Assembly (NCBI RefSeq): GCF_015278255.1
Contig: NZ_JADIJC010000004.1
Location: 62,001 to 126,000 of the forward strand
Direction of reading: 5' to 3'
DNA length: 64,000 nucleotides
Origin: Microbacterium hibisci
Lineage (GTDB): Bacteria; Actinomycetota; Actinomycetes; Actinomycetales; Microbacteriaceae
Of the stretch, positions 53,750 to 62,274 are shown piece after piece; the stretch's first letter is position 1; every line of letters begins with the position of its first letter. The notes under the pieces were generated by a model that was not told the origin of the DNA, made no database searches, and worked only from the letters and a program-made list of their open reading frames with translations. A program made the translations under genes and the position numbers.

Positions 53750-55450
53750 TCAATCACCCGCTGGCTCATCCCGCAGTCGTTGGGTGAGAATCACAAGGCG
53801 ACCATCCGGGTCATTCAAGGTCGCAGAGCCATCTGGTCTCGCGCGCGCAGATGGCATCGTCAGAAGCACTGATTTGAGGTCCGCAAGGGAAACCGTCACC
53901 TGCGCGTCCGGCACCCAAGAGTTCCGGTGGCCGCCCACCTCAATAAACCCGAGACGCTCGTTGAGGTGGAGCGTGCCGTCATTGACACGAAGTGACCGGC
54001 CAACGAGCCGCTCATAAAAGCGCCTCGTGGTTCCGAGATCTCGTGTGGGTAGAACCACAGAAGCAACAGCGTCCCGGTCGTCCGTTCCACCGCTCGCCAG
54101 CAGACTCTCGCTATCTGGAGCTGTACGTGTTACCCGATCCACGACCAGGGTCTGGCCATCCGATAGCTTGAGTTGGAACCGAAGCACCCAGGGGTCCTGA
54201 GCCAGAAGCTCGCGGCCTTGAACGCGGTACTCTCGGCCATCAACGAAGCGGCCCGCGAGGCCACCAGCATCGATTTGCTTATAGAAGGCACGCGGCGATG
54301 ATGGGGGCGCGAGTGACTCTTCCAGCAACCCACTACCCGGAGCTTGACTGCTCAGCCGCACGGCAAGGTCGGCGACATAGGCCATGTCTTGGACATCTCG
54401 CATGGACTCAAGCCAGTGCATGCCGTGGATCGCGCCGAGCACAGCCCCTGTCATCGAGGCCACCGTGTCGGTGTCGAGGTCTGGCTCGAAGGCGGCTTGT
54501 AGCAAGCCACTCACCGGCCGCGTGCCCGATCGGCTCGCAAGATAGATCGCCGCGACAACGCTGTTTGTTCCGGAGCCGGAAAAGTTGCCGACGGCACCCA
54601 AGTCTCTGAGCGTGTCCGAGACATTCGACATGCTGCCGCGGTTGAGGGACTTTCGTGCGACTCCAAGCAGGTCCTTCGCCTCTTCGAGCGTTTCATCCCA
54701 AGTCGAGTCGAACCACGATCTTCGGGACGAATCTCCCCACGCCGCGGGCAGGTAGGCGGAGACCGCGCTCAGCGGCGCAAGCCCCGACATAGCTGCATCG
54801 ATGAGTTCGCCCTGCTGGAGCGGCTCTCGCGATCGAAGCGCGGTTGAGATTGTTGCCGCGAGGCATAGTGCCCCAATGATCGCGCGCGGATGTCCATGAG
54901 TGGATACTGCGTCTCGAACGACACGCTCGTTAAGGCTGCGCGGATCGTAATCGTCCGACGTAACCAAGGCATGCGGGGCGATGCGCATCGCCGCACCGTT
55001 GGCGCCGGCTCCGAAATATGCGTCGACCGAACTAGAGGTCTTTCCCCGCCGGAACTCCCAAGGTGGCGAGCCTGCTGCCCAAGCGCCAGCTGCGGACAAC
55101 ACGGCGCGCCCACCGCCGCGCTGGTAGACCGGCCAGGCGGGTAGCTCGACCCGCGTGAGGTGAGTAAGCCACCCATCCCCTCGAAGGCACGAACGAGCGA
55201 CAGCGAGCATGAGCTGCGTGTCGTCGCTGTACGCGCCGGGCTCGACTTCCTCTTGGTAGCGAAGGAACCGAGAGCCCGCACTTCGCTGCCACGCTGTGAA
55301 TTCCGGCCGCGCCGGGCGACTAGACCTCGCTCGAGAGCCACCGACGAGTCCACCGCGGGGTTCCTGCGGCCACCCCAGCGCGTCACCCACTGCGGCGCCA
55401 ACGAGCGAGGCGACCGCTCGATCTGGATTAGCTGCCACTTGTGCGTTCAC
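53750..55450 (-). CDS. ADP-ribosylglycohydrolase with C-terminal VOC domain
   Basis: 566 residues. The DraG/ARH-type hydrolase (about 10-370) has all metal-site blocks: VGAAVGDALGWP, SDDTQLMLAVA (75-85), GANGAAMRIAPH (149-160), THGHPRA (184-190) and DTDTVASMTGAVLGA (326-340). It should remove ADP-ribose from proteins or nucleic acids using two Mg ions. After a beta-rich linker (about 400-445), residues 462-558 form a VOC/glyoxalase-like module (VLPTRDLGTTRRFYERLVGRS, NDPDGRLVILT). Its ATG overlaps the stop of the DarT-like gene by 4 bp, suggesting it is the antidote. Less GC-rich than the core genome. Confidence 0.88.
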   Translation of the reverse strand: MNAQVAANPDRAVASLVGAAVGDALGWPQEPRGGLVGGSRARSSRPARPEFTAWQRSAGSRFLRYQEEVEPGAYSDDTQLMLAVARSCLRGDGWLTHLTRVELPAWPVYQRGGGRAVLSAAGAWAAGSPPWEFRRGKTSSSVDAYFGAGANGAAMRIAPHALVTSDDYDPRSLNERVVRDAVSTHGHPRAIIGALCLAATISTALRSREPLQQGELIDAAMSGLAPLSAVSAYLPAAWGDSSRRSWFDSTWDETLEEAKDLLGVARKSLNRGSMSNVSDTLRDLGAVGNFSGSGTNSVVAAIYLASRSGTRPVSGLLQAAFEPDLDTDTVASMTGAVLGAIHGMHWLESMRDVQDMAYVADLAVRLSSQAPGSGLLEESLAPPSSPRAFYKQIDAGGLAGRFVDGREYRVQGRELLAQDPWVLRFQLKLSDGQTLVVDRVTRTAPDSESLLASGGTDDRDAVASVVLPTRDLGTTRRFYERLVGRSLRVNDGTLHLNERLGFIEVGGHRNSWVPDAQVTVSLADLKSVLLTMPSARARPDGSATLNDPDGRLVILTQRLRDEPAGD

Positions 55451-56148
55451 TGCTCTGACTCTTCACTACGAAACGGACCCTGGAGGGAGATCGGACGCGC
55501 CCCCCGCACCGCGTCAGTTACGGCGTACTTCCGAAACATCTCCGGCGAGATGTACCAGTCGAGGTCCGCTCGCATGAGGTTCAACTGGCTCAATCTTGCA
55601 TGCTCACGATGGAGGGTCTCCTCACTCGGCACAACTATGCCGCGAACCTCGGACAGAGGAATCCGCCCGGGGACGAGAACCTCCGCCTGTACGTCCGTCG
55701 GTGAGGCAGGATTGTGCCGGGCGGCGCGCGATCGACCGTTGACCGCTGCCGCGTACTGAGCCGCGAGGCCCTCGGCGCCACTCTCGAGAAACTTTCCACG
55801 GCCCAGCGCCGCATTGACTGGGGAGAACAAGACACCTTGAGCGGTGGCGACCGCTGGTGCCAGAAGGAACACGATCCAGTCGGAGTAGTTCACATACTGT
55901 TCGCGTTCACTCGCGTGATCAAAGTAGAACATGTTCGGGTACTCGATGTTGCAACAGATATGCCCCGGATGACCGTCAAATCTCGCGGCATCTGTCGCGA
56001 CATGATCGAGCCCGAGAGATACCAGGTCGGCCGTCGAGAGAATCGCGCCCGACTGGATGATCTTGGGCAGGTTTCGGCTGCTCGTGAAGTGCGTTAGTCG
56101 CGAGACGCCTCTGATAGACAACCCCTCTGCCACCGACAGGTCGTTCAT
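55447..56148 (-). CDS. DarT-like (DUF4433) ADP-ribosyltransferase, probable toxin
   Basis: 233 residues. Matches DarT in order: VSRLTHFTSSRNLPKIIQSG at the N-terminus (NAD-binding His20 and neighbours), Arg56 in DAARFDGHPG, NIEYPNMFYF, DWIVFLLAP, GVLFSPVNAA and PTDVQAEVLVPGRIP, where Glu156 takes the place of the DarT catalytic glutamate. DarT enzymes ADP-ribosylate thymidine in single-stranded DNA (established for the family). ATG 56148 forms an ATGA overlap with the helicase stop; a longer start at 56175 is less likely. No macrodomain DarG follows; the ADP-ribosylglycohydrolase does. Confidence 0.8.
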   Translation of the reverse strand: MNDLSVAEGLSIRGVSRLTHFTSSRNLPKIIQSGAILSTADLVSLGLDHVATDAARFDGHPGHICCNIEYPNMFYFDHASEREQYVNYSDWIVFLLAPAVATAQGVLFSPVNAALGRGKFLESGAEGLAAQYAAAVNGRSRAARHNPASPTDVQAEVLVPGRIPLSEVRGIVVPSEETLHREHARLSQLNLMRADLDWYISPEMFRKYAVTDAVRGARPISLQGPFRSEESEQ

Positions 56149-57557
56149 GCGGGCGCCCCTTGGGTCAAGGCCCACAAACCGCTCTCCTCTGTTGGTACCA
56201 ATTCCGTGAGGTCACCGTGATGGGTTACGAGTAGCTCCGACCGAGCCCGAGTGATGCCCACGTAGATCAAACGCGCGTCGCGCTCGAGAGCTTCAGCGCG
56301 TCCAAATGCGGCGACCTGCTCGGAGCCTGGGTAGTCCGCCCTATTGAGGTGTGGAACAATCACTGCGTCGAACTCCAGACCCTTGGCTGAGTACAGAGTC
56401 CCCACGTAGAGCCCATTGGAGCTCGTCCACTCCTGGCTCTCAGACAGTTCAGTGAACGCAAGGCCCCGAGCAGCCACACGCGCCGCGGCATGAGTGCGGG
56501 TCAAGATCGCAACTGTCCCCGATCTGGCGAACTGAACAGCCTGTGCTCGGATGGCGGCAAGTTCGTCCGCCAAGCTCGACGCCCGATACAGCGTTGGGGG
56601 AACACCAATGGCTGTGGGCGAGGTGGGGACAACCAGATCCGCTCTGTCACGGAAGTGCGGAAGCTCTGCTGTCGCTATCGCCAATTTCGCGATTCCCGCA
56701 CTGTTCCGATAGTTCTCCTTGAACTCCTCAATCTTGTGGACTCGAAGCCCACAAGATTTGTACGAAGAGTGCTGTCCGTACAGCTGCTGCGCGTAGTCGG
56801 CAAAGAGCGTCACCGTTCCGCCGGGCTGCACAAGTCTCTTCAATGATCGGATGGCCTCCGGTGGAAGATCCTGCGCCTCGTCGATGACGACATGGCGATA
56901 TAGGCGCGGTTCATTGTCCGCCTCGAGCGCCTGGATCATCGCAGATGGCAGGCTCCACCAGTCGTACTGATGGCCTGTCGCCGCGCGACGAGCTAGATAC
57001 GCTTCGCGGACGCGCCACACTGTTTCACGCTGAGCTGGCTGCAGCGCCTCGAAACGGCCGCGACGCTCTGCCGCCATGTAGGCGGAGTGGTCGGCGTAGC
57101 CATGCCCAGAAATCCAATCGAGCTCATCCTTGAAGAAGTCGAAGGGCCTGTCGATCACATCCGAGGTCGAACCCTCCGCGCGAACATCCTCGATCGCCCT
57201 CCGAAGGACAGTTGGTCGCTGAGCGTCGAGCACTGCTCCGTAGCTCATCAGCCCTCGGTTGGCCAAGTAGCCTCGCGCCACATGATGGTAGTTGCGAATG
57301 TCCAGTTCCCCGGTCACACCTGCGAGGTGCCGCAGATACCCGGTGAGCGCCTTGTTGTAAGTGACCAGTAGGGTCCGCCCGCCATGCACCAGCGTTGAGT
57401 TCGCGAGAAACGCGGCTCGGTGAACGGCCATCGTCGTCTTGCCAGATCCGGCCGTGCCGAGGATTACCTGATCACGGTCGGCATCCATATAGACGACGTC
57501 ACTCTGACGCCCCACGGGTGTCGGAAGCGTGCGCAGATTGGCGGGCGTGGGGCTCAC
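56145..57557 (-). CDS. UvrD/Rep-like superfamily 1 helicase, short form
   Basis: 470 residues. Motifs in order: Walker A LGTAGSGKTTMAV (33-45), TYNKAL (Ia), VVIDEAQDLPPEA (II, 224-235), FADYAQQLYG (III), FKENYRNSAGI (IV), TLYSAKGLEFDAVIVPHLN (V) and RLIYVGITRARSELLVTHHG (VI, in part). The 1B/2B insertions of full UvrD (over 700 residues) are reduced, as in helicases associated with defence or TA loci. The ATG overlaps hsdR by 4 bp and the stop overlaps the DarT-like gene by 4 bp, tying it to both. Confidence 0.88.
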   Translation of the reverse strand: MSPTPANLRTLPTPVGRQSDVVYMDADRDQVILGTAGSGKTTMAVHRAAFLANSTLVHGGRTLLVTYNKALTGYLRHLAGVTGELDIRNYHHVARGYLANRGLMSYGAVLDAQRPTVLRRAIEDVRAEGSTSDVIDRPFDFFKDELDWISGHGYADHSAYMAAERRGRFEALQPAQRETVWRVREAYLARRAATGHQYDWWSLPSAMIQALEADNEPRLYRHVVIDEAQDLPPEAIRSLKRLVQPGGTVTLFADYAQQLYGQHSSYKSCGLRVHKIEEFKENYRNSAGIAKLAIATAELPHFRDRADLVVPTSPTAIGVPPTLYRASSLADELAAIRAQAVQFARSGTVAILTRTHAAARVAARGLAFTELSESQEWTSSNGLYVGTLYSAKGLEFDAVIVPHLNRADYPGSEQVAAFGRAEALERDARLIYVGITRARSELLVTHHGDLTELVPTEESGLWALTQGAPA

Positions 57558-60500
57558 GGAGTTCCCCCCGGGCCGACAGAAGATGAGCTCCCCTGGTCCT
57601 TGAGGTACTCGTAGAGCATCGCGGGGAGCGCCTTCCCCAGCTCGGCGAACAGCCCGCTGTCGCTGAACAGGTCGTCGATGAACGCGGGTGTCTCGTCCCG
57701 CACCCCGAGCAGCGCCTTCGTGAACGCCTTCGGGAGCGCTGGTGACTCGGCGAACTGCTGCGGGCTGTTCACGGCGGCCTGGTTCGCGAGCTCCACGTCG
57801 AGCGCGAGCTTTCCGACGATGTGGTTCATCTGGAGGTCGATGACGCCGACGCCGTACTTGTCGCCGAGGCGTTCGTTGAGCTTGTGGATGATCTCCTCGA
57901 GTGCACTTCGGTGCTTCTCGTGGATCGCGCCCGACCCGATCGCGCTGATCGGGTCCAGCCCCGGTCCCTGCTCGAGGTTCAGCTTCACCGACTCGCCGGC
58001 GCTGATCTTGTAGCCGACGAGCGTGACGTCTGAGATGTCGACCGGTTCGAGGATCGTCGCGGTCGAGAGCTGCGGGAGGATGCGGCGGAAGAAGTAGTGC
58101 CGGCGTGGCAGGTCGGTGTCTTCGAGGTTGCGGGCCTGGGAGATGAAGTCGTAGAACTTCACGAAGTTCCCCACGTCCGCCTTGAAGAGCCGCAGCTCGT
58201 CCTGCTCGGCCTTGTCGTCATCGAGGACGGCGGCGATCCACCGCTTCTGGAACCGGTCCACCGCCGGCGCGGTCGCCGCCGACACCGTCGAGTTCGCGTT
58301 CACCCCGCCGACCAAAGCGGCGTCGAACGCCTGCTCGACCTCTGCCATGTCGTAGATCCCAGCCGCGTCGAGCTTCACCACGAGGTCGTAGATCAGGTTC
58401 GGGTCGGTCGTCGCGGTGAGCGTCGCCTTCCGGTAGTACGGCAGGAACGCGTCCAGCACCTCGACGGGGTCGTTGACGAAGTCGAGGACGAACGTCTTGT
58501 CCTTGCCCGGGTAGGTGCGGTTCAGTCGGGACAGGGTCTGCACGGCCTGGACGCCGCCGAGCTTCTTGTCGACGTACATCGCGACCAGGCGGGGCTGGTC
58601 GAACCCGGTCTGGAACTTCTCCGCCACGATCATCACGTTGTACGTGGCCGGCTTGAACGCCTCCGCGAGATCCGACTGGACACCCGGGTTCTGCGTCCGC
58701 TCCGTCAGCCCCTCACCGACGAGCTCCGGGTCATCGACAGTTCCCGAGAACGCGACCAGCGACCTCACATCCTGCAGCCCGCGATCGGCGATGTAGTCGT
58801 CGAGGTACTTCTTCCACCGCACCGCTTCCACTCGCGATCCCGTGACGACCATCGCCTTCGCCTTGCCGTCCAGCAGGGGCTGGACGAAGGTGCGGAAGTG
58901 GTCGACGACGATCTTCGCCTTCTGGCTGATGTTCGTGGGATGCAACCTGACGTACTGCACGAGCGCTTTCACCGCGGTCGACTCGTCGACCTCGTCGGCA
59001 CCGTCGTAGTCGGAATCGGGATGCTGCAGCTTCCACGCGACCTTGTACGGGGTGTAGTTCTGCAGCACATCGAGGATGAAGCCCTCCTCGATCGCCTGCT
59101 GCATCGAATACAGATCGAACGGCTCCGGCGTCGCATCCGGCCCCGCGTCCTCCGGGACCCGGCCGAACAGCTCGAGCGTCTTGGCCTTCGGCGTCGCGGT
59201 GAACGCGAAGTAGGAGATGTTCGGGGCGGCTGCGGTGACCTCCATCGCCCACTGTAGGTACGCGTCCGAATCGATCGGTGCACCCTCCGCGACCGCGGCC
59301 TGCTCGTCCGGGGACAGCACCTTCGTCAACGCGCCCGCGGTCGACCCGGTCTGCGACGAGTGCGCCTCGTCCGCGATGACAGCGAACCGGCGCCCCTGCA
59401 ACTCCGGCAGGGTCTGAATCGCGGTGATCAGCGCCTCGAACGACTGGATCGTCACGATCACGATGTTCTTGCCACCGGTCAGCGCAGCGGCGAGCTGCTT
59501 CGACTTCGACTCGCCGGCATCCTTGGTGATCGACTGCACCACGCCGGCCTGCTTCTCGAACTGGCCGATCGCGTCCTGCAGTTGCTTGTCCAGCACCGTC
59601 CGGTCGGTGACCACCACGACCGTGTCGAACACCCGCGCGTTCTGATCGTCGTGGAGCTGCGAGAGGCGGTGCGCGAGCCACGAGATCGAGTTCGTCTTCC
59701 CCGACCCCGCCGAATGCTGCACCAAGTACCGGTTCCCGGGCCCCTCCACCCGCGCCGCATCCACCAGCCGGGTCACGGCCCGCCACTGGTGGTACCGCGG
59801 GAACAGCACCTTCTCCGTCTTCGTCTTCTTACCCGTATCGGGGTCGACATCGACCTCGACCTGCAGATGCACGAACGACCCCAACAACTGCAGCCACGTA
59901 TCGCGCTGCAGGATCTCTTCCCAGAAGTATGCGGATGCCGACCCGTCCGGGTTCACCGGGTTCCCCGCCCCCTCATCCGCGCCCTTGTTGAACGGCAGAA
60001 ACCGCGTCTTCGGCCCGGCGAGCTTCGTGGTCATCCGCACCTCGGAATTCGACACCACGAAATGCACCAGCGACCGCTTCGCGAACCCGAACAACGGCTC
60101 ACCCGCCGTCGACCGGTCGAACCGGTACTGGTTCACCGCGTTCCCGATCGACTGCGTGAAGTCCGTCTTCAACTCCACTGTCGCGACCGGGATCCCGTTC
60201 ACGAACAGCACCAGATCCAACGCCTTGTTCGGATGCTTCGCCGAGTAATGCACCTGACGCATCACCCGCACGCGCATCTTCGCGTACGCCTCAAGCGTGT
60301 CCGGGTTCTGCGTGGTCGCCGGCCGGAACTGCGCCAACCGGAACTTGACCGCACCCCCATGCAGCGGCACCATCGAGAAACCCTCATGCAGAATCCGGAT
60401 CGTCCCCCCGTTCTTCAACGGATCAAGATCCAGAGACTTCGCGAGACGATTCAGGATGCTGTCGCCCGCAGCCTTCCGCTGCGCGTCGGTGTCGCCGGGA

Positions 60501-60697
60501 CGGACGACCTTCGCGAACTCGGTCGGCTGTGAATCCTCCAACCACCCGAGCACGTCCTCGGGGAACAGCGCGAGCTCACGGTCGTATCCGGCATCGGTCG
60601 GCGAGTACAGCCAACCGTGCGCCGCAAGGTGCTCCGCGATCTCGTTCTCCAGCACCGACTCCAGATGCGCCCCAGCGACGTTCACAGTCTCACCCAT
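57554..60697 (-). CDS. hsdR: Type I restriction enzyme, HsdR subunit
   Basis: 1047 residues. The N-terminal PD-(D/E)xK nuclease has Asp161 (ALDLVLF) and the VELKTDF motif (Glu175-x-Lys177) plus QxxxY downstream. SF2 motor: SAGSGKTNS (331-335), IADEAHSSQTG (DEAH 443-446), FTATPKAKT (III), FQTGFDQPRL and LSRLNRTYPGK (VI). A C-terminal helical domain binds the methylase complex. It cleaves unmodified DNA after ATP-driven translocation. ATG 60697 is preferred; the codon at 60700 is TTG. 20 bp separate it from the upstream gene, with an 11-bp tandem repeat in the gap. Confidence 0.95.
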   Translation of the reverse strand: MGETVNVAGAHLESVLENEIAEHLAAHGWLYSPTDAGYDRELALFPEDVLGWLEDSQPTEFAKVVRPGDTDAQRKAAGDSILNRLAKSLDLDPLKNGGTIRILHEGFSMVPLHGGAVKFRLAQFRPATTQNPDTLEAYAKMRVRVMRQVHYSAKHPNKALDLVLFVNGIPVATVELKTDFTQSIGNAVNQYRFDRSTAGEPLFGFAKRSLVHFVVSNSEVRMTTKLAGPKTRFLPFNKGADEGAGNPVNPDGSASAYFWEEILQRDTWLQLLGSFVHLQVEVDVDPDTGKKTKTEKVLFPRYHQWRAVTRLVDAARVEGPGNRYLVQHSAGSGKTNSISWLAHRLSQLHDDQNARVFDTVVVVTDRTVLDKQLQDAIGQFEKQAGVVQSITKDAGESKSKQLAAALTGGKNIVIVTIQSFEALITAIQTLPELQGRRFAVIADEAHSSQTGSTAGALTKVLSPDEQAAVAEGAPIDSDAYLQWAMEVTAAAPNISYFAFTATPKAKTLELFGRVPEDAGPDATPEPFDLYSMQQAIEEGFILDVLQNYTPYKVAWKLQHPDSDYDGADEVDESTAVKALVQYVRLHPTNISQKAKIVVDHFRTFVQPLLDGKAKAMVVTGSRVEAVRWKKYLDDYIADRGLQDVRSLVAFSGTVDDPELVGEGLTERTQNPGVQSDLAEAFKPATYNVMIVAEKFQTGFDQPRLVAMYVDKKLGGVQAVQTLSRLNRTYPGKDKTFVLDFVNDPVEVLDAFLPYYRKATLTATTDPNLIYDLVVKLDAAGIYDMAEVEQAFDAALVGGVNANSTVSAATAPAVDRFQKRWIAAVLDDDKAEQDELRLFKADVGNFVKFYDFISQARNLEDTDLPRRHYFFRRILPQLSTATILEPVDISDVTLVGYKISAGESVKLNLEQGPGLDPISAIGSGAIHEKHRSALEEIIHKLNERLGDKYGVGVIDLQMNHIVGKLALDVELANQAAVNSPQQFAESPALPKAFTKALLGVRDETPAFIDDLFSDSGLFAELGKALPAMLYEYLKDQGSSSSVGPGGTP

Positions 60698-60717
60698 CAA
60701 CTACCCATCAACTTGAT

Positions 60718-62274
60718 CTAGCGTGCTCGTGCCGCGGAATCTCGCGGGTAACCAGAAGATTCCACGGAGTCGTCATGGGTTCCGATCAACTTGCCGTCAA
60801 CATAGCCGGAGTCCGGAGCAGCCCAGAACGGGACGTATCGCATCATCTTCGGCGCCGCCGACTTGTCGTACGGAGCGATCAGGCCGCGACTCACGGTGTC
60901 TCGAAGCAATCGCGAAGCGACCGCCTTGTTGCGCTCCTCGATCCCGAACCGCTCGCGTATGGAGCTGTTATTCGTTACGCGGCGAGAAACCTGGTTCAGA
61001 CAGGCATGCAGGTAGACGGCCGCAGCCCGCTCGTCTATCGACATTTCCCCGAAAGACCGCTGCGCGAGAAGCGTCACACGCATCGTCTCGTCGGTCGTCG
61101 TCACCTCGGGTGCCGGGAGATGGTGGATCTCCACCTGGGATGCGACCTTGTCCCAGCCGGAACCGCGCTCTTCGCAGATGCCCATCCGGCGCAGCAGACT
61201 CGCCAGTGCCTCGTTCCTGGAACGCGGTGGAGCATCCACCAACCGCTCCTTATCAATCAGGGGCTGACCCGGGTTTGAGATCTCTACTCTGTCGTCGAAG
61301 ATCTCGACCATCGGCCCGGCTCCGGTGACGCCGAAGTCCTGATGAACGAGCGCATTCGCCACCAACTCGCGCACAACCAGCGGCGGATAGACGGCGTTCG
61401 TCGTGCGTAGTGCAGCACCGATCTCCTCGCTCGTCGGGAGCAACCCGTTCACGTAATCGATCAGTCCCTCAAACCCCGATGCATAGCCCCGCCCGCCTAT
61501 CTGCTCCTTCACTGTCTCAAGCCGGTTCGATCCGCGGTAGCGGATGACTCGAAAGGCCTTTCGGGACAACGACGGGAACTCTGACAGCCGCCGGGCGAAA
61601 AGCGCTCCACCGAGATTCGTGATGCTCCATGAGCCCAGGTCGTGCGAGATCAGGTCATCGGAGATCAGCGCATCCAGGATGCCTCGCCGATTCTCGGGAA
61701 GCGGCAAGTCGAGGAGCTGAAAGTAGGACGGGTAGTCGAGGAGCGACAGCACCTGTTCCTCTGTCAGCCGCTCTCGCGCTGCACTCGCAGCCCAGCTCCG
61801 CTGGTCGAAAGAACGCCAGAGCCTGCGCGCGCGATCTGAGTTGCGTGATAGCTCGCGTGTTGATGGCCCCACGCGCACGTACTCAACCCCATTGAACTTG
61901 ACAGGCTCGGAGATCGCGGGCTCGATGGTGAGCACGACGACGTGGGTTTTGCTGATTGTCAATTGCTCGAACTGGAGATGAACCTGCGGGTGGATCTGCC
62001 GCGCGAGCCACGTCTCGAGGGGCTCGTTGCCCTTCTTCGCTTTTGCAGGGCTGAACGTCGTTCCCACGATCCGATGGGTATCGTCCTGGACACCCCAAAT
62101 GAGGAACCCGAAGTCTTCTCCTGCGATCCGCGCGGAGTTCGCGAGAGCTGATACAGCCTTCCCGATCATCTCGGGATCGGTGTTGTCGACCTTGAACTCG
62201 AGCCATTCCGTCTCGGCCGGGAGCGTCGCCAGCTCAGGGACGAGGTGGAGCAGCTGCTCACGCGTGTGCATCAT
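60718..62274 (-). CDS. AlbA_2/Schlafen-like ATP-binding protein of the hsd operon
   Basis: 518 residues. The N-terminal AlbA_2 domain (about 20-145: ETEWLEFKVDNTD, FLIWGVQDDTHRIVG, VEYVRVGPSTREL) is the Schlafen-AlbA fold. The middle has a winged helix, and residues 303-340 (ELVANALVHQDFGVTGAG, EISNPGQPL) are a GHKL-type ATPase signature (COG2865). The C-terminal wHTH-like segment is basic. Such proteins are frequently embedded in type I restriction operons but their role is not settled. The ATG overlaps hsdS by 4 bp. Less GC-rich than the core. Confidence 0.85.
   Translation of the reverse strand: MMHTREQLLHLVPELATLPAETEWLEFKVDNTDPEMIGKAVSALANSARIAGEDFGFLIWGVQDDTHRIVGTTFSPAKAKKGNEPLETWLARQIHPQVHLQFEQLTISKTHVVVLTIEPAISEPVKFNGVEYVRVGPSTRELSRNSDRARRLWRSFDQRSWAASAARERLTEEQVLSLLDYPSYFQLLDLPLPENRRGILDALISDDLISHDLGSWSITNLGGALFARRLSEFPSLSRKAFRVIRYRGSNRLETVKEQIGGRGYASGFEGLIDYVNGLLPTSEEIGAALRTTNAVYPPLVVRELVANALVHQDFGVTGAGPMVEIFDDRVEISNPGQPLIDKERLVDAPPRSRNEALASLLRRMGICEERGSGWDKVASQVEIHHLPAPEVTTTDETMRVTLLAQRSFGEMSIDERAAAVYLHACLNQVSRRVTNNSSIRERFGIEERNKAVASRLLRDTVSRGLIAPYDKSAAPKMMRYVPFWAAPDSGYVDGKLIGTHDDSVESSGYPRDSAARAR

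Noticed and set aside
60698..60700. TTG start one codon upstream of hsdR ATG
   Set aside because: ATG at 60697 is the better initiator and nothing supports the longer form.
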